A stretch of 64,000 bases of DNA from Lumbricus rubellus (GCA_945859605.1 OX243816.1:39575957-39639956), one strand, 5' to 3'. Positions 1-12,628 are shown, counted from the stretch's first letter. The notes: generated from the sequence alone by a model not told the origin. Made by a program: numbers and translations.

Positions 1-114
1 ATGTATGTATGTGAGTATTATGTATGTATGTATGTATGTACTATGTATGTATGTATGTATGTATGTATGTATGTATGTATGTATGTATGTGTGTATATGT
101 ATGTATGTATGTAT
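1..114. repeat. (TATG)n microsatellite
   Basis: Nearly pure ATGT/TATG repeats. The array resumes at 946 on the other side of the hAT-like insertion, so it was the insertion target. Open frames across it are repeat artefacts. Confidence 0.95.
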
Positions 115-945
115 TAGGGGTCTGCGGGTATACCCGTACCCGCGGGTTTACCCGTACCCGACCCGTACCCGCGGGTCGGGTCCTGGTCGGGTACGGATTT
201 AACGGGTCGGGTCGGGTACGGGTAGGGTCATCACGGGTACGGGTATACCCGGTTTTACCCGTCCCAACCGGAAATATTAGGGTTACACATTTTAGTGAGC
301 TTTGCACTGCCAGAAATAGTCACTCTGGTTACCTTGCGAATAATATATTCAACATAGGCCACGCGTACACATGAACATAAAATATACTCAATGAATAGGC
401 CTACTCGTGTACTTTTATACATGGACACATCATTATCATCTTCATCGTGACCACCATCCGTTTCTGACCAGAAATTTGAAGAGCTATGGGTACGAATAAA
501 TGTTCATTGTTCTGTCGCTCTTGTTACTGCTGCTATCACTGCTGCTGCTATTGCTACAATAACCACCACCACTGCTACTATTCTGCTGCTAGCCTGCTAC
601 AACAACAGCTGCTACTGCAATCATCATCATCATCATCATCATCTTCTTCTTCTTCTTCTTCTCATTCTTCTTCTTCGTCATCATCATCATCATCTTCAAC
701 ATCATTATCTTCATTCGCGCCTTTGTTATCATAACGACTTGCCGAGTTGCAAGTATAATTTGCCTGGTAGAGACTTGAACCATATGAAGTCCGGCTAATG
801 ACGTGGCGGGTACGGTACGGGTACGGGTATACCCGCGGGTACGGGTCGGGTCGGGTAGCAATTTGGAGTACGGGTCGGGTACGGGTAGCGGTCCTGTGTA
901 CGGGTACGGGTCAGGTAGCCAAAATGCTGTACCCGCAGACCCCTA
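115..945. mobile_element. Non-autonomous hAT-like element in a microsatellite
   Basis: Termini are inverted: TAGGGGTCTGCGGGTA at the left and TACCCGCAGACCCCTA at the right. The flanks on both sides are GTATGTAT (107-114 and 946-953), an 8-bp duplication as in hAT elements, although the microsatellite makes that match weak evidence on its own. Both subterminal zones (118-260, 800-935) are packed with ACCCGTA/TACGGGT words in both orientations, as expected of transposase-binding arrays. The centre (about 520-735) is serine-codon-like trinucleotide repeat with no credible gene. Confidence 0.75.
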
Positions 946-953
946 GTATGTAT

Positions 954-3167
954 GTATGTATGTACGTATGTATGTGTGTATGTGCGCTGTGCCCCAATAG
1001 GACACTGTAGCCAATCTGAAACCGTGCCCAACGAATGTAAGTGCGGGCGTGTCGTCTATCGCAGATGTGAAATAAAAAATCGAGACCACTCTACTATCCA
1101 CTTTGCCTGTAAACAAAGGTCATCTGAACCCGTGCGTTGTCTCTACTTCAGGGATTTTCGATGAGGAGCATGTTAGTTTCACGTGACATAAGATTGATCT
1201 AAGTGCTAAAACAAAAACCAGAATGCACCGTTATCATAAAATATTATCTGAACTGGTGTGAAAAATGAAGGCATTGACAATCCACAGAATATCGTCTCAC
1301 ATGATCGATAGGCGTAACAATAGGACGAAAGAAACTGAAGTTGCGTTCGCTTCAAATTTCAAATGCACATACACCTACATTTTAAATAATTTTGCTCACG
1401 TAGGCCTACACTCAAGCACGTACTGCACGCAGGCCTACTCGCAAACCCACTCAGGCAAACGTGAATGTTTATGAGGCGACATTAATTATATTATCACATT
1501 ATAGGCACATTCATATTCCTATCCAAATGAAATTTGTGCACGACACTCTTATAAGCTTACGTTGAACACAAATGGAATCAACTTATTTCAAATTCTATTG
1601 ATAATGTAGGCCTAATTTCTTTCATTTGGGACTTAACAAAATAGAAGCAACTGTCTTTATCTCTGTTATTGAAGCACATAGCGCTCTGTTCTATTTCGAT
1701 ATCAATGGACGATACAACAATGGAGCATGATAGAGGAAAAGATGAGCGGTGGTTCATGTATGCCTAACTTATTCCGGAAAGAAGCCACGGTCTCCGATGT
1801 CAGTTTTATTGGCATCGGCTTATAGGCCTATGTGTAGGTTGCCAGTCATCTGCTTCACTGCTTGATATGAGTTCCAGCCCGTTTTTTGCAAGAGATGCAA
1901 AACACAGTGGTCACGGTAAAACTTTGGGAACAACAGCTTGAAAAATTAACTGCAGGAAATTTAGAGCATAGGCATTTTTCATAGAGGTTTTTAAATGTAA
2001 ATTTCTCAGTTTCACCTTTTATCATTAGGCATAGTAGCCTCTTACTAGTGATTTTGTGCGAAATATTTTGTTAAACCCTAAAATTAGTAGTAAAACATTG
2101 GTGTAGGCCTGAAGTTTCTAGGTGGGCAAGTGCCCCTCTTGCGTTTATGTGCGGACGACTAGGCCTATACTGCATGTTTTTTCGCCCCACCGCCGGTGTT
2201 CGATCAGAGTCTTAGTGTAGGCCTATATATGACTGACTTCGCTGGAATAGCAAGCACATAAAATCCTTAGTTTGACACCTTTAAGGCTGAAACTACACAA
2301 AAATTGTTAATGAAGAGCACATGTGACACGGCATACATTTTCCATCTGAAATTCACGACTGAATTATTGAATTAGGCTAAGTAGGTCTAAAATAAAAATA
2401 TTAATGTGAGTTGTGTTTTATATTATGAATTGTGTATGCGATTCAGTGTCGAACTTACATTTAAAACCAGGAAGAAACTTTCAACAGTCAATGTGTCAAA
2501 CTAGATTTCTCCGATGTGACGGATCACATGTTTTGACGCCCACATAAGCATCAAATGTGATGCTTAGCCTACTATGGAGAATATCCAGGAGCATTGTTAG
2601 GACGGTTGCATTCAGACAAAGTGGTTGTGGACCTTGATATTCTCCTCCATGACATCATTTGATTTACAGAATGATGCTTTAGTTATTGGGCAGTTGTTTG
2701 TTTAGACAGTTTCGTAATGGACTCAAATGTTCCGCTTGCATTCTCCTCAACTACTTTTTACTCACGATTTAAAACCGAACGTTTCAAGCTATTTCGTATC
2801 CTGGTTCACCTTCTGCATGCACCAACACACTACAGTCTACCACTATCATCCCCGATTAACACTGTAGCATCAGGATATCCCCTGGACTTGACCCCTCCAT
2901 TCTCACCTGGCGTAGGAACGAACAGAGCAGATTGGCTAATTAGGACTTGATTTGACATAGAGTCAGTGTGTAAGCTGGATCCTCTGATGTGGCATTCATT
3001 ATATTACAACCACACTATATGTATGCAACTATGCATGTATGTATCTATGTATGCATGTGCGCATGTATGTATGTGTGTGTGTGAATGTACGTATTTATGT
3101 ATGTAGCATTATGACATTGTATGTATGTATGCGGAGGTGGTGATTTCGTTGTTTGGAAACAAGCAGT
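954..3167. other. Non-coding stretch, no gene seen
   Basis: Low-complexity flanks (TATG-type words at 954-980 and about 3,018-3,130) surround AT-rich unique DNA with many TAGGCCTA words. Short open frames here (for example 2,717-2,950) show no recognisable domain or splice context. Confidence 0.6.
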
Positions 3168-3175
3168 GTTCCAGT

Positions 3176-4017
3176 CAGTGTTATTTTACTTCACAAAATA
3201 ATTTCTATTTCAGTTTCAGTTCAGTTCGGCTGGAAGTAATTTCAGTTTCAGTTCAGTTTCAGTTCTCAAATAATTTCAGTTCAACTTCAACTTCGCGTTC
3301 TTAAATAATTTCAGTTCAACTTCAACTTCGAGTTCTTAAATAATTTCAGTTCAAGTTACAGTTCTTAAATAATTTCAGTTTAGGTTACCATTGCCGCGTG
3401 TGCCAATTTATGAAAGCGTGCTAAGTGGCTGATCAAGTTGCTCGAGTTCTTCTCTGCCAAAAATACGCCACACTCATTTCTCGTTTTCTCATCGATCACA
3501 ACGCACTTCGATTTGCCAGACTCTTCACAATACTCAAAATATTCCCAAACTGGACTCTCCCTTTTCCTACCGGACAAAAAACGAGCTAAACTTGACGACA
3601 TTCTCGAAAAGAACCGCTGAACGACAACACTGTGAACGATAATACCGTTATATACCGAGAAATCTCGCGAGATTAACGACTTTCTCTTAACATAGTCCAA
3701 CGAAAGACTGGTTCACCGCTAATTTAAGTCAGTAAGTAAATTACTTCATTTATATAACATAGTCCAACGAAAGACTGGTTCACCGCTAATTTAAGTCAGT
3801 AAGTAAATTACTTCATTTCTATTTTTAGTCATAAATGTGTATAATTTCCGTTCGGATTTTAATTATCGTTACAGTTTTTATTCAGTTCGGCATCATTTAT
3901 TTCCGTTTCCGTTCAGTTTTCGTTCTCAGAATATTTTCAGTTATCGTTATACTTATCGTTAACGGAATGGATTATTTTCAGTTCGACTTATCGTTTCCGT
4001 TAACGAATATAACACTG
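3176..4017. mobile_element. hAT-family element, copy A
   Basis: Ends are CAGTGTTAT at the left and ATAACACTG at the right, flanked by a perfect 8-bp duplication GTTCCAGT (3,168-3,175; 4,018-4,025). A second copy of the same family lies at 42,719-43,500 with its own different 8-bp duplication. The left third is built of degenerate TTTCAGTTCAGTT and AAATAATTTCAGTTC repeats. A 67-bp direct repeat (from about 3,691 and 3,758) is present in both copies, so it predates their transposition. Confidence 0.88.
3380..3700 (-). pseudogene. hAT transposase N-terminal fragment (BED finger)
   Basis: The frame encodes a BED-type zinc finger: PVWEYFEYCEE, then a paired cysteine region (KSKCVV, NECGVF) and NLISHLARFHK, matching the W...C..C...H...H layout of BED fingers at the N-terminus of hAT transposases. 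Nothing resembling the catalytic or dimerisation domain follows, so only the DNA-binding exon remains. The other copy at 42.7-43.5 kb has lost much of this frame. The link to hAT agrees with the TIR and 8-bp duplication of the host element. Confidence 0.7.
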
Positions 4018-4078
4018 GTTCCAGTATTTAACTCACAATGAAAGATCCAGAAAATTTGGCTCAGTTTTTTTACTCACG

Positions 4079-4081
4079 GTG

Positions 4082-4162
<81 letters not shown>

Positions 4163-4182
4163 CACTACCACTACCACTACCA

Positions 4183-4246
<64 letters not shown>

Positions 4247-4262
4247 CACTACTACTACTACT
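4079..4262. repeat. (CTA)n microsatellite
   Basis: About 60 CTA units with a short CCA-variant block near 4,160-4,190. Long poly-Thr/Tyr/Val/Ser frames over it are artefacts. Confidence 0.97.
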
Positions 4263-4919
4263 GTACAACTACGGCAAGTTCTTTTTAATTCCATTATAGT
4301 CCCATTACCCAACTATTCATTGTTATTCTTTATTTAATATTGTCAATTTTACTATTGTTGCTATTGTTGAAATTGTGCCCAAGAAATAGATGTTGTTTCG
4401 GGCAAGCATTGAAACTTTCGCTTCTTATTTCTCCACAGATGTCGATTTCAATTTCAACTCAAAACCCTGATGTCACACGAAAAGCTGTCAAAAGACAGTT
4501 CCAGATGATCAACGATAGGTCTTTGAACGTTTCAACCATAATAGTCTTCATAATAGCATCCATAATTAATCTTCAAGACCACGTAAACGACTTACCGTTT
4601 TGTTTCAAAGTGATACACAAGACATCATTCAGATTTTTATATTTTATTATATTCTTATTTATTGATAATAGAACTTACTGATACACGACAATTTGGTCAC
4701 AAATCATATAGTACGAACAGTTGGTTACAAGTTATTACAGTGGTAGAATTTAACTTTTACGACAACTGTTCAATTGCGCCCACTAGTACAGCAGGTCATT
4801 TTGCCAAGACCACTAAGCGAATGGAGGACTACTGGTCTTCTGCCACTCCCCGAAATCCACCCACTCAGTTTAACCCCCCCCCCAATAATTTGTCAATGAT
4901 AACTAGTTCGTTCGTATGA
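4263..4919. other. Non-coding stretch, no gene seen
   Basis: Unique AT-rich DNA between the CTA array and a LINE fragment. The open frames at 4,340-4,681 and 4,662-4,919 have no recognisable domain. Confidence 0.5.
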
Positions 4920-5595
4920 GAGCTCACTTTCTCTAAGCATATCAATTTGGTCACTCGCAGTTGCTACTACCAGCTTCGGCAACTCCGAGTTGTCTCAAGA
5001 TCTCTCTCTCATAGTGCTACTCTGACACTTGTCCATGCCTTTGTCACCAGTAGAATTGATCACTGCAGTTCGGTACTCATGGGTCTGCCACTTGGACTAA
5101 TTGGGCGCCTTGAACGAGTTCTTCGTTCGGCTGCTCGCCTCATTGGCCGCATTCCTAAATATGCCCCCGTCTCTGCTTATATGCGTGATGTTCTTCACTG
5201 GCTCCCTGTTTCACAGCGCATCTCATACCGAGTTGCTGCACTTGTCTGGCGTTGCCTTACTGATTGTGCTCCATCATACCTGTCTATTCTTTGTCGACCT
5301 GTCTCTGACCTTGCAGCCCGTCGAGCTCTTCGCTCTATGACAACGGGGGAGCTTTTGATTCCTCGAGCTCGCACTTCTACAAGACAGCGCCGAGCCTTTT
5401 CTTCTGTGGGTCCCGCTATCTGGAATGGCCTCCCACTAAACTTGCGACTTATGCCTAGACTAAATTCACCTGCTTTTTATAAGTCGCTCAAAACCTATTA
5501 TTTTAGCTGTGGCTGGACTGGGAGCGCCTCTGAGTAGGTTTCTTGAAGAAGCGCTATATAAATTCACGAAATGAATGAATGAATGAATGAATGAA
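4920..5595 (+). mobile_element. 5'-truncated CR1/L2-like non-LTR retrotransposon
   Basis: Contains the C-terminal part of a reverse-transcriptase ORF, then a 3' end reading CTGAGTAGG...GAAGAAGCGCTATATAAATTC and a GAATGAATGAAT simple-repeat tail (about 5,570-5,594), typical of the CR1/L2 group. Only about 0.7 kb of 3' end is present. Confidence 0.8.
4947..5537 (+). pseudogene. Reverse transcriptase C-terminal fragment
   Basis: The translation carries the conserved tail of CR1/L2 polymerases: FVTSRIDHCSSVLMGLP, then LRSAARLIGRIPKYAPVS, LHWLPVSQRISYRVA and VGPAIWNGLPLNLR. The palm motifs, thumb and the upstream endonuclease are missing, so it is a 5'-truncated dead copy. Its 3' signature recurs at about 10.2 kb (minus), 21.7 kb (minus) and 51.2-51.3 kb (plus), showing an active history of this family in the genome. 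Confidence 0.8.
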
Positions 5596-5599
5596 GTAA

Positions 5600-6199
5600 T
5601 TCACCTCCTTTGCTTTCGTGTCCACTGTACATTAGGGTACAGGGTATCGTTATTAATTTGATCGTGGGGTTGAGGGCGCCGGAGTTACCCTTGACGCGGG
5701 CTAGCAGTAACTTACTACGACTCTGAGTCAGTAAGTATATTATTCCATATGAATCTACGACTAGCAAGTTATTTATGTCCGATTACAGTTGGCACACTTA
5801 CAAGTATAGGTTTTAAAAGATATCACCAACTTAACTACAAATTCAGACATGGAACCGCATCTACACGGTCAGTTTTAATCCTTCGATGGGATCTTCGTGC
5901 AGACCGAGTCCTTTGTGAGGCGAGGCAGGATGCATACTAAAGACCTGCTTGGATGTCTTCTTCTATCTCTCTGGTATTGCTGTTGCTGTATGATGATAGT
6001 TTCTCCCCGATGGATATTGGTCTCAGAGGAAGATATTTTGAAGTATCTTGGTCTTGATTCCGATGACCTCTAAATATTGATGCTGAAGAAAACAAATTTA
6101 TGATGGTAGTTATTGTTAACCTTCCTATTGATTGTAGTCTATGCTTGTGCTATGTGCAATATAATTGTATGCGGTTTGCTGATCCCGATGAATAATCTG

Positions 6200-6205
<6 letters not shown>
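5600..6205. other. Non-coding stretch, no gene seen
   Basis: No recognisable domain, repeat or splice structure; short open frames only. Confidence 0.5.
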
Positions 6206-6206
<1 letters not shown>

Positions 6207-6237
<31 letters not shown>

Positions 6238-6420
6238 TAGCTGAACCCGGCCACGCGTTGCTGTGGCTGTAAAGAGCCTCCCCTCCCCCTCTCCTCCCCT
6301 CCCCTCCCCCTTCCTTGCCCTCCCCCTCCCCTCGGCCTCCGCCTCCGCCTCCCTGGATCCCCCATCTCTCTTCTCCCTGTTCGTCCCGCTCCCTCGCCTT
6401 CTTTCCTCCCTCACATCGTC
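6207..6420. repeat. (TA)n, LINE/SINE-like junction and C/T-rich tract
   Basis: A TA run (6,208-6,236) is followed by AGCTGAACCCGGCCACGCGT and then a long CCTCCC-rich pyrimidine tract (about 6,275-6,400). The AGCTGAA...CCGGCnnnGCGTTGC words resemble a second site at 44,258-44,280, suggesting an interspersed family with a simple-repeat boundary. Confidence 0.5.
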
Positions 6421-7360
6421 CCTTTGCGATGGCGACGCGGATCGCGCCATAAAACGCTTGAGCAAGAAGGCCGCAATGAAATGCGAAGGCCGCAATGAAA
6501 TGCGCTAAAGAAATAAACGGAACAAACGTGCCCGAATTGGTATGCAAGGCTTATTGACGGGCGTAGGCTATGTGTTGAAAACGGTCGAATTTTCAAAGTT
6601 GTTTTGTTGTTGAAAAGATTGCGTTTTTGCGAAAAATCATTCGGCAAACCCGGCCGTGTTGGAACTAAACGTTTTGGTGAAGTTCTGAAAGCAATCGGCG
6701 CAGAAAGTTCGGAGATAACTTGCAAGGAGCCAAACGCGGTTACATTTTTATTTATATAGCCTAGATATTAACACATTAAATATAATAATTATGATATGTG
6801 CATATATATTTTTACACACACTAACAGACAGCATAACACAGAATACAAGTGTGTTACAATTGTGACAATTTCTTTGCAAAAAATGTTATAGGCTCAAGAA
6901 TAAACTGCAATAGGGTGTTACTAGGAAACGGGTAGACAAGGCCAATATAAGCTAGCACTAATTTTATAATACGTCCATTACTTTGTTTGATTGCAGTACA
7001 ATATGGCATGCTCAATTCAAGCTGCAACTTCAATATGGAACCATCTTTCATGTCTTCACGGGCGGTTAGAGAGACCACACTTACTCTTCAGTAGCTTCTA
7101 TTGCGCTCGTTAGGTGTCGCGTTATGACGACCGGTCATTTTATCAATAAAAACGAATACCAATAAATTATTTCTACTCCTTTTACATAATTTTGCTGTTG
7201 CATGGTAGTGGTTTGTTTCAATTGAGGTTGACGATACTGTGCGATAGCGTAGATGATTAGCATCGCCCTCCTCCTTTGTCCAGGCTTGGGACTGGCATTA
7301 CCAGGGTGGAAGCAGTGGAGCAGTTTTCTGTTGCATTCAAACACGTATCTGATTACAAAC
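6421..7360. other. 3' side of the CUB gene; terminal exon not identified
   Basis: The last exon of the CUB gene should lie on the minus strand here or further left, because the exon ending at 7,361 ends in phase 1 at a good donor. I could not pick a convincing acceptor and stop. A copy of the CCCAAGCCTGG retro-element core lies on the minus strand near 7,263-7,300, and a CGACCGGTCATTTTATCAAT repeat (about 7,128-7,147) recurs near 14,340. Confidence 0.4.
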
Positions 7361-7555
7361 CTGATCTGGTAGAGTCATCCTCCAATTCCATTTGAGCTCT
7401 TTCATTCTTGGGTAGAAGAGGATTCCTCTTTCGTTGTCGTCTGAAAAGCAAGAATGCAGCAAGGCAGATGGCGCCGATCGCCAGAAAGATCACCGTCAAT
7501 GCAATTCCGGCATCGCGTCCGCGATGGCCGCTGAAGTTCAACGGGATAAGATCAC
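7361..7555 (-). CDS. CUB gene, transmembrane/cytoplasmic exon
   Basis: Exon bounded by acceptor ...CTTTCAG and donor GTTTGT; enters and leaves in phase 1 (195 nt). It encodes a short extracellular linker, a hydrophobic helix GIALTVIFLAIGAICLAAF, then a basic stop-transfer FRRQRKR and an acidic, serine/threonine-containing cytoplasmic stretch. Known rule: a helix followed by arginines gives type I orientation. With the CUB exons upstream in the transcript it makes the protein a single-pass cell-surface molecule. The termination codon is in an exon not found. Confidence 0.85.
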
Positions 7556-7561
7556 CTGAAA

Positions 7562-8300
7562 GAAGCAAAACATTATAGGGGATTCAGGGCTCTGGGAGGT
7601 TCAACCTCCTAGTCTTAATAGAACCTTATAGTAAAGTCTTCATTGCACAACCAACTCTACATAAATCAACGTCTGACCCTCGGTTGTTTTTCTGTAATAA
7701 TGTTATGATGAGGAGATGTTAATTTAATGGGTGTACACTGTACAAGACATCAAACAACCAACAGATGACTGAATGTAAAGAGGGAACTGAACGAGTGATG
7801 CTTGAGTTTTGACAGTAACAACTGTTATAGGACACACACACGGCGAAATAGCATTCGATGGGAAGTGAAGACTTATTCTGCGACACATTGTTTTAGAAAA
7901 GTTTTACCACATTGTGCATCGCAATATTGGCGCTCTGAATATTAATTACCCCTGACCTAGATTGCGCCAGAATCACTAGTTTGCTTACTACTCATGTAGA
8001 TCAGATAGAATTCGGTTATCACATCGACCCGAAAGGAGGAGACAAACCCTTAATCTTCATAGTTGAGCGTCTTCCAAGGATTGCATTATTTATTTCTTTA
8101 CCTGAAACTGCCAACTGTTGATGGCTTGTTTTTGCATCAACGAGTCAACAACCGTTTAAGAAATTGAATGAAAGTATGTGATCTTGGTAGCCTACATGTT
8201 TCTGACCGACATGCATTCACAGTTGCCGGTCCCTCTATCTGCGGCTCACTACTTCTACTACCCTGAGTAGAAATCTTGATTGGGCGCTACAGGTCAAGGT
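7562..8300. other. Intron sequence, no feature seen
   Basis: Unique intronic DNA between the transmembrane exon and the CATA array. Confidence 0.5.
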
Positions 8301-8306
8301 CTCAAA

Positions 8307-8787
8307 CATACATACATACATACATACATACATACATACATACATACATACATACATACATACATACATACATACATACATACATACATACATACATACA
8401 TACATACATACATACATACATACATACATACATACATACATACATACATACATACATACATACATACATACATACATACATACATACATACATACATACA
8501 TACATACATACATACATACATACATACATACATACATACATACGATGTCATACATACATACATACATACATACATACATACATACATACGATGTCATACA
8601 TACATACATACATACATACATACATACATACATACATACATACATACATACATACATACATACATACATACATACATACATACATACATACATACATACA
8701 TACATACATACATACATACATACATACATACATACATACATACATACATACATACATACATACATACATACATGCATACATACATAC
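8307..8787. repeat. (CATA)n microsatellite, about 480 bp
   Basis: Near-perfect CATA array inside an intron. It is interrupted twice by CGATGTCATA (about 8,543 and 8,588), 45 bp apart, so one interruption arose by slippage or duplication within the array. Confidence 0.98.
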
Positions 8788-9056
8788 TTCTTCTTCATGT
8801 TTACAACCGTCGCATTGTTTGTAGATTAGATCACATGGTTAATAACCATATGATCATACCATAGAATACGCCATTGATAGTGTTTGACGTAAAGACAGAT
8901 TTCTGCCCTATATAACACGAAGTACCTGAGCAGAACATTATGAGTTCAATCTAGGTCCTGCCAAATAAGTATTCATGGCTAAATCTAGGCCAAACCTAAT
9001 TAGTATTCATAGACCAGCTGAAATTTCATTAATATTTCTACCCTAACAGGAAGTAC

Positions 9057-9182
9057 CTGATGGCGCGGTAGAACAGTCGCAAGTGGCTCCATCTGCATTT
9101 AACTTGCAATCACCTTCGCACTTCGCCCCCAGAGTCACTGTAATCTCTTTAGATGCAGGAATCGTTACAGTTTGACTGGTAT
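9057..9182 (-). CDS. CUB gene, cysteine-rich stalk exon
   Basis: Minus-strand exon with acceptor ...TTTGAAG and donor GTACTT, 126 nt, phase 1 on both sides. It joins the last CUB domain (exon 10,738-10,918) to the membrane exon (7,361-7,555) in frame. The product has a TVTIPASKEITVTLG strand-like segment and then four cysteines (AKCEGDCKL, TCDCS), resembling a small disulphide knot, perhaps EGF-like but too short to assign. Confidence 0.7.
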
Positions 9183-10737
9183 CTTCAAATGAATAGAAAT
9201 TCTTTTCATTTAATTAGATTTGTAAAGGTTAAACTACAAAACAACAATTTCAGGTAATTCAAAAGTTCTCATCACTAACGTAGTAGGCCTAATCAATCGC
9301 AACAGGCAACAAAATTAAAGACTTAAAGTTACAATTTGCAATAATTGCTAATTTCCATTGTGGATAGACGACGTGATGGAATGGACGGGTATACGTCAAC
9401 AAAGCAGAAGGATCTCTGAAGAAAGATTGTCCATGATGCCGCCAATGTTCGGAGTGACGAATAGGCACCGACGACGACGACGTCTTCGCCATTCAATATA
9501 ACTCGAATGGAAGAAAATAATGATCAAAATAGTGGAGCTGGAATATTAAGCTTACATTTTGTTGCAGAGATCTCGTCTGTTCGAACTGGTTCAGTGTCCG
9601 AGATGGATGTCGCTGGCAATTCAGTTGTAGGTACATTGTCATCTGCTAAACAAACAATTGCCAATTATATTGCTCGTCAAGCGACTAAAATTAATGACTG
9701 TCCTATTACTACTCCGGGAAATTTCGAAGTATGTTCAGAGTAGGCTAAACTGCGAGCAGTGTGTTGACTTTGCTTGCTGTTTGTTCTACAACAGAAGCTT
9801 AGAACCACATATCCCTACGGCTGAGCTTCCTGCATGAAGAATTATTATAGACCTTATGCATTTTATTTCATGTATCTTTCAAGAAAGTGTAAACGACGCA
9901 TTCTATCTTGCCTCGCGTTGGCATTCACGAAGAAACACGTTACCGAACTGTTTAATGAGTTTGAGAATCTGACTACATTATGCTGATCTATTGTGTACTA
10001 TAATTAATGCTCTGTGTTTTCTCTTTTCTCGTTTTATATTGTTTGTTTAGCCTCCTTGGTGCAATACAAGTATTTATATTGGACACGCAGAAGTTTTTAT
10101 GACATGGATAGTCGCTTAACTCTTCAACAGCGAGAGTGTATTGTAATGTATTTAAAGTTAACCTTTAGCGCCTCTAGTAGGGTGAACCGTTCAGAGGCGC
10201 TCCCAGTGCGCAAAGCTCCGTGAGAAGCAGGGTTTGAGAAGTTACAAAGCAGAAAAGAGGCAGACTACCAGAGAGAAGAGTAGAGCAGCCTAGAGCAAAC
10301 AGAAGGAGAAAGGGCATTCCAAACAGAAGGACCAATTGAGGCAAATGATCAAGATGGAGCCATAGCAGTTCTAGACCGAGAAACCAAGAGGTCAAATCTG
10401 TTGGATGAACGAAGTAGACGGTGGGAGGAAGCTGAGTGAGGACAAAGTAAACATTAGTCATATATTTTGGGGCAAGACGCCGTTGAGCCTTTACTTACTT
10501 TACTTTAGGAAGATCTAGTGTAGGCTACTAAAAGTAATGCAACTCGTCGTTAAAGTAGGCTATTACAAGAGACTTGATATATATTTTTGCAAAATTAATA
10601 GCCTTTTAACAACGATTGTATTCGGTTCGTTGATTTTCCTGCTTCTGACAACAACGGCTTCAGATCCTTAATTAGATTTCTGATAACTGGTGAAGATTAG
10701 TAGGCCCTCTTGCATTTAGAATAATATGGTTTTATAC
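9183..10737. other. Intron with a retro-element 3' end
   Basis: Around 10,160-10,460 the minus strand resembles the 3' end of the CR1/L2-like family seen at 4.9-5.6 kb (TGGAATGCCCTTTCTCC, then CTGGGAGCGCCTCTGAACGG). The rest, including the open frame at 9,507-9,743, shows nothing I recognise. Confidence 0.45.
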
Positions 10738-10918
10738 CGTAGCTGGTCACCGTGTAGTCGATGCGAAATGTTCTCCCGGAGGGCGCAACATCTCTGTGAA
10801 AGACAACCTGTGCCACTACGCAACCCGGAAAGGTTATCTGTGTGCTGGAGTTGAGAGAATCGCAAGATCTGTGGGTCATGTTGTGATGCAGAGAAAGCTG
10901 ACCGTCGATACAGGTGAT
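10738..10918 (-). CDS. CUB domain E, second-half exon
   Basis: Acceptor ...CTACATAG, donor GTATAA; starts phase 0, ends phase 1 (181 nt). Begins with ITC like the other second-half exons and ends in the FRIDYTVTSYG strand that closes a CUB fold. Pairs with first-half exon 11,502-11,698. It lacks the LCG motif of the other second halves, so the domain is divergent. Confidence 0.75.
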
Positions 10919-11501
10919 CTATGTAGGCAGAATGCACAGTGCAGAATTATAATTTTTGTCTAAAAAGTAACTTACATACATAGCGCTATTTTGTTTATTG
11001 GAAAATTTGAAATGAGATGGATGTATTGAAGCTGAAGGAAGGTATTTTTAAAGCAGAAATTGTGGCTCAATGCATCAACCATGATGGTTCAATTTGTTGC
11101 CGTCTAAATGTGATTGCAATTTTAATTACCATTTATTTTGCATCACAGCTAGGCTTATAATAATTATGACCTTTCGTATTTCCAGTTCACATGGCAGATA
11201 ATAAACGTCCAGTTAATCAAATTGATCGTAACAAATTGCTTAGCCATCTGAAACTAAATGAATGAAAAAGGGACATCTCTGAATAAGAGAATTTTCTTAT
11301 TCTTTATTGTTGTTCTGTTGACAACATCTGCAGATTTATCCCGAACTTTCTATCTATGTTTCATTTTTAAGTTTACTCGAGATTTTGTTGTTGTTGTTGT
11401 TGTTGTTGTTGTTGAGTCAATAAACAGTATTGTTCTTACAGGAAGGTCGTAAAAATTAAAACGTCATGAGAGTTTTGAGTTAATTCAGAAAGTAAACTCA
11501 C

Positions 11502-11698
11502 GAACAGCCAGTCACGTTTGCAGTTGCTTCCCACTAAACTTTGATGACTGAACGACGAAATCGTGAGCGATATCGAACTGGGTTCCGTGGCATTTATGAC
11601 ATAGTTGCAGTCGAGACTGCCGTTATAAACCGTGTAGTTCGATGGGAATCGGATCACTCCGGATGGACGACCATAATCATGAACGCCACAGATGATGT
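11502..11698 (-). CDS. CUB domain E, first-half exon
   Basis: Acceptor TTTTAG, donor GTGAGT; phase 1 to phase 0 (197 nt). Shows the CUB opening pattern: IICGVHDYGRPSGVIRFPSN, LDCNYVI about 25 residues later, ISLTISSF, and a closing cysteine before DWLF. Followed in the transcript by 10,738-10,918. Confidence 0.82.
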
Positions 11699-12628
11699 CT
11701 AAAACAAGACGCAGAAAATAGTGTAAAGGCATAGTCACGAGAGACGCCACACTTTTCGGTCTGCAGGCAGCTCCAAGCTGGTTATAATCTAATCATGAGA
11801 TAAGACTGCAGTGGTAATCGTAATTGTAATCTCCACACTACTAAAGCGTCGCTACAAAGAGCAGGGCATCAACTTATTCACAAGCGCTGCGTTGAATGAG
11901 AGGAGGTTTATCCAAAGGGTATACACAGAAGGAAGTTTGAGTCCGCTTGGAAGAAGGTCAGATCAGGTATTGAGCAGCTGTTAAGGTGGGTGTCGTTTAA
12001 GATTTGGAGGATGATCACATGACTCGGGTTGTGAATTCTGTCAGAGACGAGACTGCAGTTTGGAGTGAAAAATGCATTCCAGTTACGTTATCCATAGTAT
12101 TCTTCCACGGTGTTCTTCGTTACGGTGTTCTTCACGGTGTTCTTTAATTGTAATTCCTGACGTAAGGATCGCAATTTTGCAGCAGTACGTACATTCCGAA
12201 AATGACAGCTGAATGGCCATGGGATAGCCCATCAACATCAAACCGTAATAATAGCATATAATCAGATCCAACATATTTAGGCATGAAGATTGATCGTAAA
12301 ACTTTAATTTTAAAAACAGGCAAATATTTGAGTAAATCCACAGTATACAGTCTAATGCTAAAAACAGACAACCACGGCCTAAAGCAATAGCGCTAACCCT
12401 GCTTAGAAAGATAAAAATGTTAACTGCCCCAACAACCCAAAGTAGCAAGCAGGCTATGACTCTGTCCGCCCGCCCGCCCGCCTTTCGTCTCTCAGAGTAT
12501 ATTTCCTTAACTCTATCAAAATTTGAATTTTTAGAACATAGCAGAGAGGCATGCAGCAGCATCCACTGGACTCTGACGGACTTCCTGATATATTGTGATT
12601 GAAATGCATTTCGTGACTTGCAACCTAC

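Noticed and set aside
4038..4337. Poly-Thr, poly-Tyr, poly-Val and poly-Ser frames
   Set aside because: Translation of the CTA microsatellite.
8235..8864. Long open frames over the CATA array
   Set aside because: All six frames stay open because the repeat contains no stop; products are simple four-residue repeats.
9507..9743. 78-codon plus-strand frame
   Set aside because: No recognisable domain, no homology pattern, opposite to the host gene and inside its intron.
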